Shown here: positions 34,303 to 42,199 of the stretch, piece after piece
How the letters are laid out: each line of letters begins with the position of its first letter
Numbering within the stretch: position 1 is the stretch's first letter
DNA from: Labilibaculum sp. DW002
Lineage (GTDB): Bacteria; Bacteroidota; Bacteroidia; Bacteroidales; Marinifilaceae
Direction: 5' to 3'
Assembly: GCF_029029525.1 (NCBI RefSeq)
Contig: NZ_JAKJSC010000007.1
Location: 62,001 to 126,000, forward strand
DNA: 64,000 nt
Notes under the pieces: generated by a model
What the model was told of the DNA's origin: nothing
Databases searched by the model: none
The model's input: the letters and a program-made list of their open reading frames with translations, nothing else
Position numbers and translations under genes: made by a program

Positions 34303-35106
34303 ATGAGTGCAAAGCAAAATATATTAGACAAGATTGTTCAGCAAAAGTTGGCTGAGGTTGCCGTTCAGAAAGAGCAAACGCCAATTTTCCAATTGATGGA
34401 GTGTGAGAATTTCAAGCGCAAATGCTATTCGGCAAAGGAATCAATTAGCAAACAAGGTGCATCGGGTGTGATCGCTGAATTTAAACGTCAATCGCCTTCT
34501 AAAGGAGTGATTAACGGAACAGCTAAGCCAGCAGATGTTGTAAAAGATTACGAAGAGGCGGGAGCTTCTATGGTTTCTGTGTTGACCGACGAGAAATTTT
34601 TTGGTGCAAAGGCAAGTGATTTTGCAAGTGCCAGAGAAACATTAAACATTCCCTTGTTGAGAAAAGAGTTTATTGTAGATTCTTATCAGATTTATCAATC
34701 GAAAGCAATGGGAGCAGATGTAATTCTACTGATTGCAGCCATTTTAACACCGCAACGATGCAAAGATTTTGCTTTTATAGCAAAAGATTTGGGAATGGAA
34801 GTTTTATTGGAACTTCATGATGATGCGGAGTTGAAGCATGTAAACAAGTTTGTGGATTTGGTTGGAATCAACAATCGAAACCTAAAGGATTTCTCCGTAG
34901 ACACAGAACGATCAATTCGTTTGGCAAAGAGATTACCTGAAGATATGATTCGAGTGGCAGAGAGTGGTTTGGATAGCCCAGAGGTTGTGAAAGACATGAG
35001 AGAGAATGGATTTCAGGCATTTTTAATGGGAGAGCATTTTATGAAGATGGATTCTCCTGGAGATACATGCAAGTCTTTTATTAAAGAAATTGTTGCAGCA
35101 ATATAA
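34303..35106 (+). CDS. trpC: Indole-3-glycerol phosphate synthase
   Basis: 267 residues, a TIM barrel. VIAEFKRQSPSKGVING (catalytic Lys region), SVLTDEKFFGAKASDF, PLLRKEFIVDSYQIYQSKAM, GADVILLIAAIL, LLELHDDAEL, GINNRNLKDFSVD and ESGLDSPEVV are in family order. It closes the indole ring. The next gene encodes TrpF fused to TrpB, so TrpC is separate from TrpF here, unlike in enterobacteria. Confidence 0.96.
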   Translation: MSAKQNILDKIVQQKLAEVAVQKEQTPIFQLMECENFKRKCYSAKESISKQGASGVIAEFKRQSPSKGVINGTAKPADVVKDYEEAGASMVSVLTDEKFFGAKASDFASARETLNIPLLRKEFIVDSYQIYQSKAMGADVILLIAAILTPQRCKDFAFIAKDLGMEVLLELHDDAELKHVNKFVDLVGINNRNLKDFSVDTERSIRLAKRLPEDMIRVAESGLDSPEVVKDMRENGFQAFLMGEHFMKMDSPGDTCKSFIKEIVAAI

Positions 35107-35113
35107 TTGAGAA

Positions 35114-36937
35114 ATGATGACGGAGCATTTGAAAATTAAAGTTTGCGGTCTGCGCGATAAAGATAATCTTAAAGAGCTGATGGAATTACCATTGGACTAC
35201 ATGGGCTTTATCTATTATTCAAAATCAGCACGCTTTGTTGGGGACGATTTCGATGCAGATATTCTAAAATCGATTCCTTCTGATATCCGAAAAGTTGGTG
35301 TTTTTGTGAATGAATCGGTGGAAAAGATTCTACTATTAGCAGAGAAATATAGACTGGATGTAATTCAGTTGCATGGTGACGAAACACCAAATGTGTGTAA
35401 AACAATTAAAGATTCAGGCTTAGAGGTGTTTAAGGCATTTCAATTGAATGAGTCATTTCAATTTGAGCAATTGGAATCCTATCATAAAAAATGTGATTAT
35501 TTTCTATTTGATACCAAATCAGAATCTTATGGAGGAAGTGGTAAAAAGTTCAATTGGCAAATCTTAGAAAAGTACAAAGGAGAAACCGCTTTCTTTTTAA
35601 GTGGCGGAATTGGAATTGACGATGTAGAGGCAGTAAAAGAATTTCAGCATCCCAAGTTAATTGGTGTTGATGTTAATTCAGGATTTGAGGAAAGCCCGGC
35701 AGTAAAGAAAGTTGGCTTGGTAAAAGAGTTTGTAAAATCAGTAAGAGAAAAGAAGATGAGTGATAATAAATACGCAGTAAATGATCGTGGGTACTATGGA
35801 CAGTTTGGTGGTGCTTATATTCCAGAATTAATGCGTGCAAATGTAGATGAATTGCGAGAAAATTATCTGAAGATATTAAGCTCGGAGCAATTTCAGAAGG
35901 ATTATGCACGTTTGTTGGATAATTATGTGGGAAGACCTACGCCACTTACGAAAGTAGAGAATTTATCGAAACGATTTGGTACCAATATCTATTTAAAGCG
36001 TGAAGATCTGAACCACACTGGCGCTCACAAAATTAACAATACTATTGGGCAAATTCTTTTGGCAAAACACCTAGGTAAAAAAAGGATAATTGCTGAAACT
36101 GGAGCAGGACAACATGGGGTAGCAACTGCAACTGTATGTGCTCTTTTCGGGCTCGAATGTGTCGTTCATATGGGTGCACTCGATGTGGAAAGACAAGCAC
36201 CCAATGTGGCTCGTATGCAAATGCTAGGTGCTACCGTCATTCCTGCTACATCGGGAAATCAAACTCTTAAAGATGCAACCAACGAGGCCATTCGTGATTG
36301 GATTGCGAATCCTCACTCCTTTTACCTAATTGGCTCGGTAGTTGGTCCACATCCTTATCCGGATATGGTTAGTCGATTACAATCGATAATTTCTGAAGAA
36401 ATAAAAGAACAACTCGTAAAAGAACAGGATAAACAAAATCCTGATTGCGTGATTGCTTGCGTAGGTGGTGGTAGCAATGCAGCAGGTGCTTTCTATCATT
36501 TTCTGGATGAAAAGGAAGTGAATCTGGTAGCAGTTGAAGCTTCTGGTATGGGTGTTGATAGTGGCGAAACGGCTGCAACAATAACCATTGGCGATGTTGG
36601 TTTTATTCATGGTAGCAAAACCTTGCTTATGCAAGATGATGATGGTCAAATCATTGAACCATACTCAATTTCAGCAGGTTTAGATTATCCTGGTGTTGGT
36701 CCGCTGCATGCACATTTAGCAGAATCGGGTAGAGCACAGTTTTTATCGGTTACTGATCAGGAAGCACTGGATGCTGCAATGGTGTTGGCAAAAACAGAGG
36801 GAATTATTCCTGCTTTGGAATCGGCACACGCATTGGCTGCTTTGGAAAAGATGAAATTTACCAAGGATGATGTGGTTGTCCTGAATTTATCGGGAAGAGG
36901 CGATAAGGATATGGAAACTTATATGAATAATCTGTAA
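35114..36937 (+). CDS. Fused phosphoribosylanthranilate isomerase (TrpF) - tryptophan synthase beta (TrpB)
   Basis: 607 residues in one uninterrupted frame. Residues about 7-213 are Trp[13 protein letters not shown] (catalytic Cys11), [36 protein letters not shown] (catalytic Asp) and [10 protein letters not shown]. Residues about 215-607 are Trp[33 protein letters not shown] (PLP Lys about 306), [44 protein letters not shown]. The Met at 35756 stands exactly where a free TrpB would begin and both parts have normal length. This is therefore either a true fusion or a fused frame in which TrpB may also start internally. Confidence 0.93.
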   Translation: MMTEHLKIKVCGLRDKDNLKELMELPLDYMGFIYYSKSARFVGDDFDADILKSIPSDIRKVGVFVNESVEKILLLAEKYRLDVIQLHGDETPNVCKTIKDSGLEVFKAFQLNESFQFEQLESYHKKCDYFLFDTKSESYGGSGKKFNWQILEKYKGETAFFLSGGIGIDDVEAVKEFQHPKLIGVDVNSGFEESPAVKKVGLVKEFVKSVREKKMSDNKYAVNDRGYYGQFGGAYIPELMRANVDELRENYLKILSSEQFQKDYARLLDNYVGRPTPLTKVENLSKRFGTNIYLKREDLNHTGAHKINNTIGQILLAKHLGKKRIIAETGAGQHGVATATVCALFGLECVVHMGALDVERQAPNVARMQMLGATVIPATSGNQTLKDATNEAIRDWIANPHSFYLIGSVVGPHPYPDMVSRLQSIISEEIKEQLVKEQDKQNPDCVIACVGGGSNAAGAFYHFLDEKEVNLVAVEASGMGVDSGETAATITIGDVGFIHGSKTLLMQDDDGQIIEPYSISAGLDYPGVGPLHAHLAESGRAQFLSVTDQEALDAAMVLAKTEGIIPALESAHALAALEKMKFTKDDVVVLNLSGRGDKDMETYMNNL

Positions 36938-36972
36938 AGACGCACTGCTGTACGTCTCTAACAAACGTAACA

Positions 36973-37722
36973 ATGAATAGAATAGATCAATTATTTCAAA
37001 ATAAAGGAAAGGATATCTTATCGATCTACTTTCCGGCCGGATACCCAAACCTGGAAGATACCATTCCAACCTTACAGCTTTTGCAAGACAAAGGCGTTGA
37101 TTTGGTGGAAATAGGAATTCCTTTTTCTGATCCTTTGGCAGATGGGCCTGTAATTCAATTAGCGGCAAAACAAGCGCTCGACAATGGAATGAGCTTAAAG
37201 AAGTTGTTTAGTCAGCTAAAAGATGCACGCAAAACCATTACAATGCCTTTAATTTTAATGGGTTATTGGAATGTGGTATTTAAATATGGTGTTGATGCAT
37301 TTTTGGCTGATTGCCAAGCTTGCGGTATCGATGGGGTGATATTGCCAGATTTGCCATTGGAAGAATACGAAGAGGAATACAAAGCAAAGTTTGAGGCGCA
37401 CGGTGTGTATCATGTTTTGTTGGTTACACCAGAAACAACCGACGAACGAATGGTGAAAATTGAAAAGGCTGCCAAAGGTTTCCTATACATGGTTTCTACA
37501 TCGGCTACCACGGGTGGTGCAGTAGAGCAAAGCAAGGAGCGAGAAGATTACTTTAAAAAGGTAGCCAGTTTGGATATTCCTTCCTTAATTGGTTTTGGAA
37601 TTAGAGACAAGCAAAGTTTTCAGCACGCATCAAGTTTTTCTGATGGTGCCATTATTGGAACGGCTTTTATTAAAGCATTGGAAAAGGGTAATGCTGCCGA
37701 GTTTATTGATGCTCTACTCTAA
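36973..37722 (+). CDS. trpA: Tryptophan synthase alpha chain
   Basis: 249 residues, a TIM barrel. YFPAGYPNLEDT, VDLVEIGIPFSDPLADGPVI (catalytic Glu and Asp), LMGYWNVVFKYG, GIDGVILPDLPLEE, LYMVSTSATTGG and GFGIRDKQS are all in place. It splits indole-3-glycerol phosphate and channels indole to the TrpB domain of the upstream fusion. It is the last gene of the operon. The 35-nt gap before it can form a small hairpin (AGACG...CGTCT). Confidence 0.96.
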   Translation: MNRIDQLFQNKGKDILSIYFPAGYPNLEDTIPTLQLLQDKGVDLVEIGIPFSDPLADGPVIQLAAKQALDNGMSLKKLFSQLKDARKTITMPLILMGYWNVVFKYGVDAFLADCQACGIDGVILPDLPLEEYEEEYKAKFEAHGVYHVLLVTPETTDERMVKIEKAAKGFLYMVSTSATTGGAVEQSKEREDYFKKVASLDIPSLIGFGIRDKQSFQHASSFSDGAIIGTAFIKALEKGNAAEFIDALL

Positions 37723-37751
37723 AAGTACTTTTAAAATTTACTAAGATGAAG

Positions 37752-37777
37752 AAAGCCACCGTGAGGTGGCTTTTTGT
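37752..37777 (+). terminator. Terminator of the trp operon
   Basis: AAAGCCACC-GTGA-GGTGGCTTTTTG, an 8-9-bp stem and T tract 30 nt after the trpA stop. Confidence 0.9.
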
Positions 37778-37783
37778 TTGTGG

Positions 37784-37814
37784 AGCACGAGCTACAAGCT
37801 CTTGCTAGCAGGGG
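37784..37814. repeat. REP-like hairpin, copy 1
   Basis: AGCACGAGCT-ACA-AGCTCTTGCT followed by AGCAGGGG. It matches copies at 38522 and 38682 in the same orientation. The stem has one mismatch. Confidence 0.8.
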
Positions 37815-37849
37815 GAAGCGTGGCTATTGCTTTTGCACTGTATACAATT

Positions 37850-38479
37850 CTACTGTGTATTGGACATTTTATTAACTTCCCATTTATCAACAATATAGTT
37901 GTTCCAGATACCTTCTCTTAATGTTAAATTGATATCTAGGAGTTTAGGATCTGTATCAAAGTATTTTCCATATGTTTTGTGATTAATTTTTATGCTTGTT
38001 TCATGTTTCTGGAAATAGAAATGAACACTTGGTGAAGTTCGACTATGACCAGGAACAAGCTTTGTTATTTGACAATTAACTATTTCAGTAGGTTTTTTTT
38101 TGATTCTGCTCTTATTTAATTTGACCCAAATAATATTAGCTACTAATCCAAAGCTTAAGCAGGATATGAAAAACCCTTTTAAGATGAGAATACAAGCTAA
38201 GGTTATTTTTATAAAAAAATGATTTGCTTCGGAAAGTGTCTTTTCTATTTTTTTAAATCTTGATATCCCTAAAATGATCATTCCAACTATTATTGGCAGA
38301 ATAAAAACGTATAAGAAGTGCCTATTGTCGTTTCCTATTGTGATGATATCATAGAATGTGTAAATGAGAATTGATAAAACCATAAGAACTATAACAATTT
38401 TATAGTCATTTGATATTGTTTTCGATTTACTATTCCTACCAATACTCTTGTTCTTAATTCGTTTTTTCTTTCTTGGCAT
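37850..38479 (-). CDS. Membrane protein of unknown function
   Basis: 209 residues. It starts with a very basic segment (MPRKKKRIKNKSIGRNSKSK). Four membrane helices follow (IVIVLMVLSILIYTFYDIIT, FLYVFILPIIVGMIILGI, FFIKITLACILILKGFFIS, the next ending at about LVANIIW), then a soluble C-terminal domain of about 75 residues with beta strands (SVHFYFQKHETSIKINHKTY). I recognise no family. It is bracketed by two REP-like hairpins (37784 and 38522) and lies in the accessory stretch behind the trp operon. Confidence 0.65.
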   Translation of the reverse strand: MPRKKKRIKNKSIGRNSKSKTISNDYKIVIVLMVLSILIYTFYDIITIGNDNRHFLYVFILPIIVGMIILGISRFKKIEKTLSEANHFFIKITLACILILKGFFISCLSFGLVANIIWVKLNKSRIKKKPTEIVNCQITKLVPGHSRTSPSVHFYFQKHETSIKINHKTYGKYFDTDPKLLDINLTLREGIWNNYIVDKWEVNKMSNTQ

Positions 38480-38521
38480 AATTGAATTGGTGTATGTTGT
38501 TTTTTTATTCTTGCCTTGCAG

Positions 38522-38552
38522 AGCAAGAGCTATAAGCTCGTGCTAGCAGGGG
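38522..38552. repeat. REP-like hairpin, copy 2
   Basis: AGCAAGAGCT-ATA-AGCTCGTGCT followed by AGCAGGGG; one stem mismatch at a different position from copy 1. Confidence 0.8.
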
Positions 38553-38638
38553 AATGTCAAATTCTGACTTGATTATTTAGGCTTCGAATCCAAGGCTGCC
38601 GCACGAATCCTTTCGTGTGATTTTAAATTATCCAAAGG

Positions 38639-38670
38639 AACGCTATAGAATAGCGTTCTATCAATTTTTT
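38639..38670 (+). terminator. Possible terminator hairpin
   Basis: GAACGCTAT-AGA-ATAGCGTTC, a perfect 9-bp stem followed by TATCAATTTTTT. No plus-strand gene ends here, so it may be a relic or a structural repeat. Confidence 0.4.
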
Positions 38671-38681
38671 CTGCTTTGCAG

Positions 38682-38712
38682 AGCACGAGCTACAAGCTCG
38701 CGCTAGCAGGGG
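38682..38712. repeat. REP-like hairpin, copy 3, overlapping a gene end
   Basis: AGCACGAGCT-ACA-AGCTCGCGCT followed by AGCAGGGG. The minus-strand gene 38690-39112 takes its last codons and its stop (TAG at 38690-38692) from this element. Confidence 0.8.
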
Positions 38713-39112
38713 CATAACTTAAAGCCTCCTCTGCTGAATTTATTGGAGCAAAGTATGTCTTTAAATCTTCTTGATTGTTTAAAATATGATATTTGGAACA
38801 TTCTTTTATGATTACACAAACACTTTCTGAAAATAGGCAGCCAAAGTAAACTAGACAATTATCATTAACTATTTCTTTAATACCAAGAGTTATCGGATGT
38901 TTAGGTTTTAATGAGCTGATAAAGAGGTTGTTGTTGTTGTTGTTGTTGTTGTCAATTTCAGCTAAGTTAAATGTATCTTTTAGAAAATTGAATTTAGCAG
39001 AGTCGATTTGAATTGCTTTTTCAATCAATCGGGTTTCATTATCATGCGTAATAGTAATTTGAGTGCATGAAAAAGCTAAAAGTGAAAATATGATTAGTAT
39101 TGAATTCTTCAT
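38690..39112 (-). CDS. Small lipoprotein with Asn-run, C-terminus formed by a repeat
   Basis: 140 residues. It starts with a lipoprotein signal (MKNSILIIFSLLAFSC, lipobox AFSC). At about residues 54-61 there is a run of eight Asn encoded by the microsatellite (AAC)8 (38927-38950). The last seven residues (APASASL) and the stop codon are read from REP-like hairpin copy 3, so the original C-terminus may have been replaced or extended. Function is unknown. It shares direction and spacing (15 nt) with the MORN-repeat gene upstream. Confidence 0.55.
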   Translation of the reverse strand: MKNSILIIFSLLAFSCTQITITHDNETRLIEKAIQIDSAKFNFLKDTFNLAEIDNNNNNNNNLFISSLKPKHPITLGIKEIVNDNCLVYFGCLFSESVCVIIKECSKYHILNNQEDLKTYFAPINSAEEALSYAPASASL

Positions 39113-39127
39113 TTAAGTATTGACTAT

Positions 39128-39718
39128 TTAAATTAACTGTCTGAATGAGATAATAAATTTATTATCATATTCTTTTGTTTTATTCACGGAGCCGTCTTCA
39201 TTGTAAAATGTCCAGACACCATCTCTTCTAAGACCAACATATTTTCCACATATTTTTAGTTTTCCACTTTTATAGTAAAGCTTATATGGTCCATATCCTT
39301 CGAAAAAGACATTGTTATATTCACTCTTAATATTTCCATTTTTATAATATTCGATGACGTGAAATACTCTATCATTTTTACCATTTTGGATAGTTGAAAT
39401 TATCTTAGATCGTTTAAAATAAAGAATACATTTCCCATGTTCCACTCCCTTAGCGTATTCTGTCTCTGAACTAAGCTTTCCTTTCTTATTGTATGTTCTA
39501 AAAAGCCCATGTACCTTACTGTTTATAAATGGAATTTCGCTCTTTGTTAGACCATTTTTATAATAATGTATTGCTTGTAAAATCTCTCCTTTTTTACTAA
39601 TTATCTCTTTACACGAAACTTTTCCATTTCTGTGATAACGACAAATTCTTTCTGTATTTTGAGAGAAGCAAAAACTGAAATTAAGTAAGAGAACTATCAA
39701 TACTATTATTCTATTCAT
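39128..39718 (-). CDS. Secreted MORN-variant repeat protein (YwqK-like)
   Basis: 196 residues. A signal peptide (to FCFSQ) is followed by repeated units with the pattern Y-x-N-G-x, such as RYHRNGKVSCKE, YYKNGLTKSEI, YNKKGKLSSETEY, YYKNGNIKSEY, YYKSGKLKICGKY and FYNEDGSVNKTKEY. These are MORN_2-type repeats, as in proteins annotated YwqK-family antitoxins, although a secreted form without a partner is unlikely to be an antitoxin. It probably has an envelope role. It lies upstream of the Asn-run lipoprotein. Confidence 0.8.
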   Translation of the reverse strand: MNRIIVLIVLLLNFSFCFSQNTERICRYHRNGKVSCKEIISKKGEILQAIHYYKNGLTKSEIPFINSKVHGLFRTYNKKGKLSSETEYAKGVEHGKCILYFKRSKIISTIQNGKNDRVFHVIEYYKNGNIKSEYNNVFFEGYGPYKLYYKSGKLKICGKYVGLRRDGVWTFYNEDGSVNKTKEYDNKFIISFRQLI

Positions 39719-39860
39719 TGCCTTATGATTTTTGGATAAATATCTTTATTACAGAGTAGCTCATTAAAATTATGGATAACTGGTCTTGTCGAGTTTCTTA
39801 AGCTTTCGATAGCTATTGGGAGCCAATGCCCATGACAATTTAGTTTTTTTGGCACAGTTG

Positions 39861-40571
39861 TTATTCTTCAATTAGTCCCATTTGCTCAAGAATGAGTATT
39901 CCAAGATGAGTAATACTTTTTCTAGTTACTTTTGGTTTACCTGTTTGTCTGTTAAATTCAGCAATTCCAGATTTCTTGTCAATTTGAATATGATACTTAA
40001 TTAATTGTAGTCTTTCTAAATGTTCTTTATAACTTGATTGAATAGAAGCTTTATTATGAGATTCTTTACCTGAAACTTTTGAAACACTTACTGGGCTTAG
40101 AATATTTCTATGTTCATTGTAAAAGTTGTTTTCATTCATTCTTGTTGAATCATAATAATATCTCAGCCAAATTATTTCGGCGTCATTTAATTCTTCTAAA
40201 ATTTTAAGTAAATACTTGGATTCGATTAACTGTATTGACTTTTCAGAGATTCCATTAGTTATAATTGAAGCAATATATTTTCTTCTATTGTCACTTTTTG
40301 CTCTTGATGCTTGTACAAAACCTTCTTCAATTAAGTCAATAAAATCAGGATTATTCTTTAATGCAATAATTGTTTCTTTTGGAATTTTTGAGATGTTTTT
40401 GTCTAGGATTTTGATGTACTCAGTTAATCTATCAATTCTTTGATTTGGAATAATATTTCCAACAATTTCTGAAAGTAAAGGTCCTGCAAATGGAATAATA
40501 CCAACTGTTGATTTAATTATTGATACAATATGGTCTGTTTCATTGTTTTGAAATTCACTTTTATCAAGCAT
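39861..40571 (-). CDS. Protein of unknown function (possible membrane-targeted, accessory)
   Basis: 236 residues. Near the N-terminus a short hydrophobic amphipathic stretch, STVGIIPFAGPLLSEIVGNI, is followed by IPNQRIDRLTEYIKILDKNI and a largely helical, charged middle (RAKSDNRRKYIASIITNGIS). The C-terminal about 70 residues look like a winged-helix or small DNA/RNA-binding-like domain ending SITHLGILILEQMGLIEE. I do not recognise a family. Its position among unknown accessory genes and repeats suggests recent acquisition. A defence role is speculation only. Confidence 0.6.
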   Translation of the reverse strand: MLDKSEFQNNETDHIVSIIKSTVGIIPFAGPLLSEIVGNIIPNQRIDRLTEYIKILDKNISKIPKETIIALKNNPDFIDLIEEGFVQASRAKSDNRRKYIASIITNGISEKSIQLIESKYLLKILEELNDAEIIWLRYYYDSTRMNENNFYNEHRNILSPVSVSKVSGKESHNKASIQSSYKEHLERLQLIKYHIQIDKKSGIAEFNRQTGKPKVTRKSITHLGILILEQMGLIEE

Positions 40572-40885
40572 GTTTTCTTTTAAATTTTAATTTGAGATAA
40601 ATTAATATTCTTCAAGTTCGCATAGGGGAATTGTGCCCAACTAGTTTATATAGACATTTTTCTTTAATGCTGGATGTGAAATTAAAGATTATTTATGATC
40701 ATTCAAATTGCGAATCAGAATATTCCAAGGAATCAATATAATTATCTCTTGGTAAGCTGTTTTATAAAGTAAAACCGGTTCAGAGTTCATTTCAAATTCT
40801 GTAAAGCGCTTTATTTTTGTGCTTATAGCTGAGGTAGAGTCATGCGTATCGTTCAAAATCGTTTTTGTAAGTTATAAAAGCTATT

Positions 40886-41151
40886 CCGTAACATGAGTAG
40901 GGTAATCCGTTACATGAATTACTTCTTCCGTACGCAATTTTAGTTCTTCCGTAACATTGCGTTGTGTATCCGCACACAGTTTTGATACTTCCGTAACATC
41001 AACCTGCTCATCCGTACACTATTTTGGTTCTTCCGTAACAAGGAGGAATGCTTCCTTGTTGTAACGGAAGCACTTTCCCATGATACGTAAGGGTAAATCA
41101 ATGATACGGACAGGTACTCTGATGATACGGAAGGGTGGTATGTTGTTACGG
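40886..41151. repeat. Inverted array of 21-nt repeats
   Basis: CCG cores occur at 40886, 40907, 40928, 40949, 40970, 40991, 41012 and 41033 (eight units, type CTTCCGTAACAT). The reversed form, with CGG or CGT, occurs at 41065, 41086, 41107, 41128 and 41149 (five units, type ATGATACGGAAG). The 21-nt register is exact in each half. Each unit has a conserved core of about 9-12 nt and a variable spacer of about 9 nt. In the left half, unit types CCGTAACAT and CCGTACnCn largely alternate. The two halves meet in a palindrome around 41033-41067. Confidence 0.9.
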
Positions 41152-41159
41152 ATTAGTGT

Positions 41160-42180
41160 TTCTAGGGATTTTTTCTCTGTCTTACTCGATGCCCCCGTGG
41201 TGGTGTTTTTGGTATTTAAACGCTGTCAGGACTTTCAGACTCTGACAGGTTTTTCTTTATTGCGACTTAGCTTTGTGTTCTTCGTGATATCCTTCGTTTA
41301 CCTTGGTGGTTAAATTTTTTCTCTGTGGAACTCGGTGCCTCTGTGGTGATTGTTTTTAATGGATTGTGTGATTAATTCCTTTTGTGTTTTTTGTAATAAT
41401 CCCAGAGGGATTTCATGTTTATAGCATGTGATGGAAATAGGTTATATGACCCCAGCGGGGTCATATGTTCATTCTCCATTATTGTTTCTATAAACATTTG
41501 AATCCTATGGATTCTGATTTTTTTCTTTGTTTTAATCAGTGTTCTGCGCGGTAATTATTTTTAATTAATCATACAATTATTCCCTTTGTGTTCTTCGGGA
41601 TTTCCTTCGTTAACCTTTTCTCTGTGTTGCTCGGTGCTCTCTGTGGTAAATATTTTTAATTAATCATACAATTATTCCCTTTGTGTTCTTCGGGATTTCC
41701 TTCGTTAACCTTTTCTCTGTGTTGCTCGGTGCTCTCTGTGGTAAATATTTTTAAATAATCATGCAATTATTCCTTTTGTGTTCTTCGAGATATCCTTCGT
41801 TAACCTTTGTGGTTAAACTTTTCTCTGTGGAACTCGGTGCCTCTGTGGTGATTGTTTTTAATGGATTGTGTGATTAATTCCTTTTGTGTTTTCTGTGATA
41901 ATCCCAAAGGGATTTCATGTTTATAGCATGTGATGGAAATAGGTTATATGACCCCAGCGGGGTCATATGTTCATTCTCCATTATTGTTTCTATAAACATT
42001 GGAATCCTATGGATTCTGATTTTTTTCTTTGTTTTAATCAGTGTTCTGCGCGGTAAATATTATTAATTAATCATGCAATTATTCCCTTTGTGTTCTTCGG
42101 GATTTCCTTCGTTTACTATGTGGTTAAATTTTTTCTTTGTGTAAATCGGTGCCTCTGTGGTAAATGTTTTTAATGGCTTT
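41160..42180. repeat. Long intergenic repeat block with internal tandem duplications
   Basis: No gene is credible here. The segment from 41321 (CTCTGTGGAACTCGGTGCCT) repeats at 41823, a shift of 502 bp. Inside it a 95-bp unit repeats at 41566, 41661 and 41756 (TAATCATACAATTATTCCCT and variants). Embedded motifs are the palindrome GACCCCAGCGGGGTC, the phrase GGGATTTCATGTTTATAGCA and the hairpin CTGTCAGGACTTTCAGACTC-TGACAG (41223). A 77-codon frame at 41080-41313 is only repeat read-through. The preceding spacer 40572-40885 also lacks a supported gene. Confidence 0.8.
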
Positions 42181-42199
42181 TGGATTTAATTTCTCTTGC

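Noticed and set aside
35740-35770. Missed stop or frameshift between trpF and trpB
   Set aside because: The frame is open through the junction and both domains are in the same frame. A sequencing error removing a stop cannot be excluded but is not indicated.
40689-40790. 33-codon minus-strand frame (starting MNSEPVLLYK)
   Set aside because: Too short and without a recognisable feature. The same frame stays open upstream without a start, and it may be a gene remnant next to the 21-nt array.
40886-41151. CRISPR array
   Set aside because: The repeat core is only about 9-12 nt with 9-nt spacers and the array is inverted in the middle; no cas genes are present.
41080-41313. 77-codon plus-strand frame with MIRKGxx heptads
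   Set aside because: It is read-through of the 21-nt array and the dispersed repeat, and the other half of the array has stops in the matching frame.
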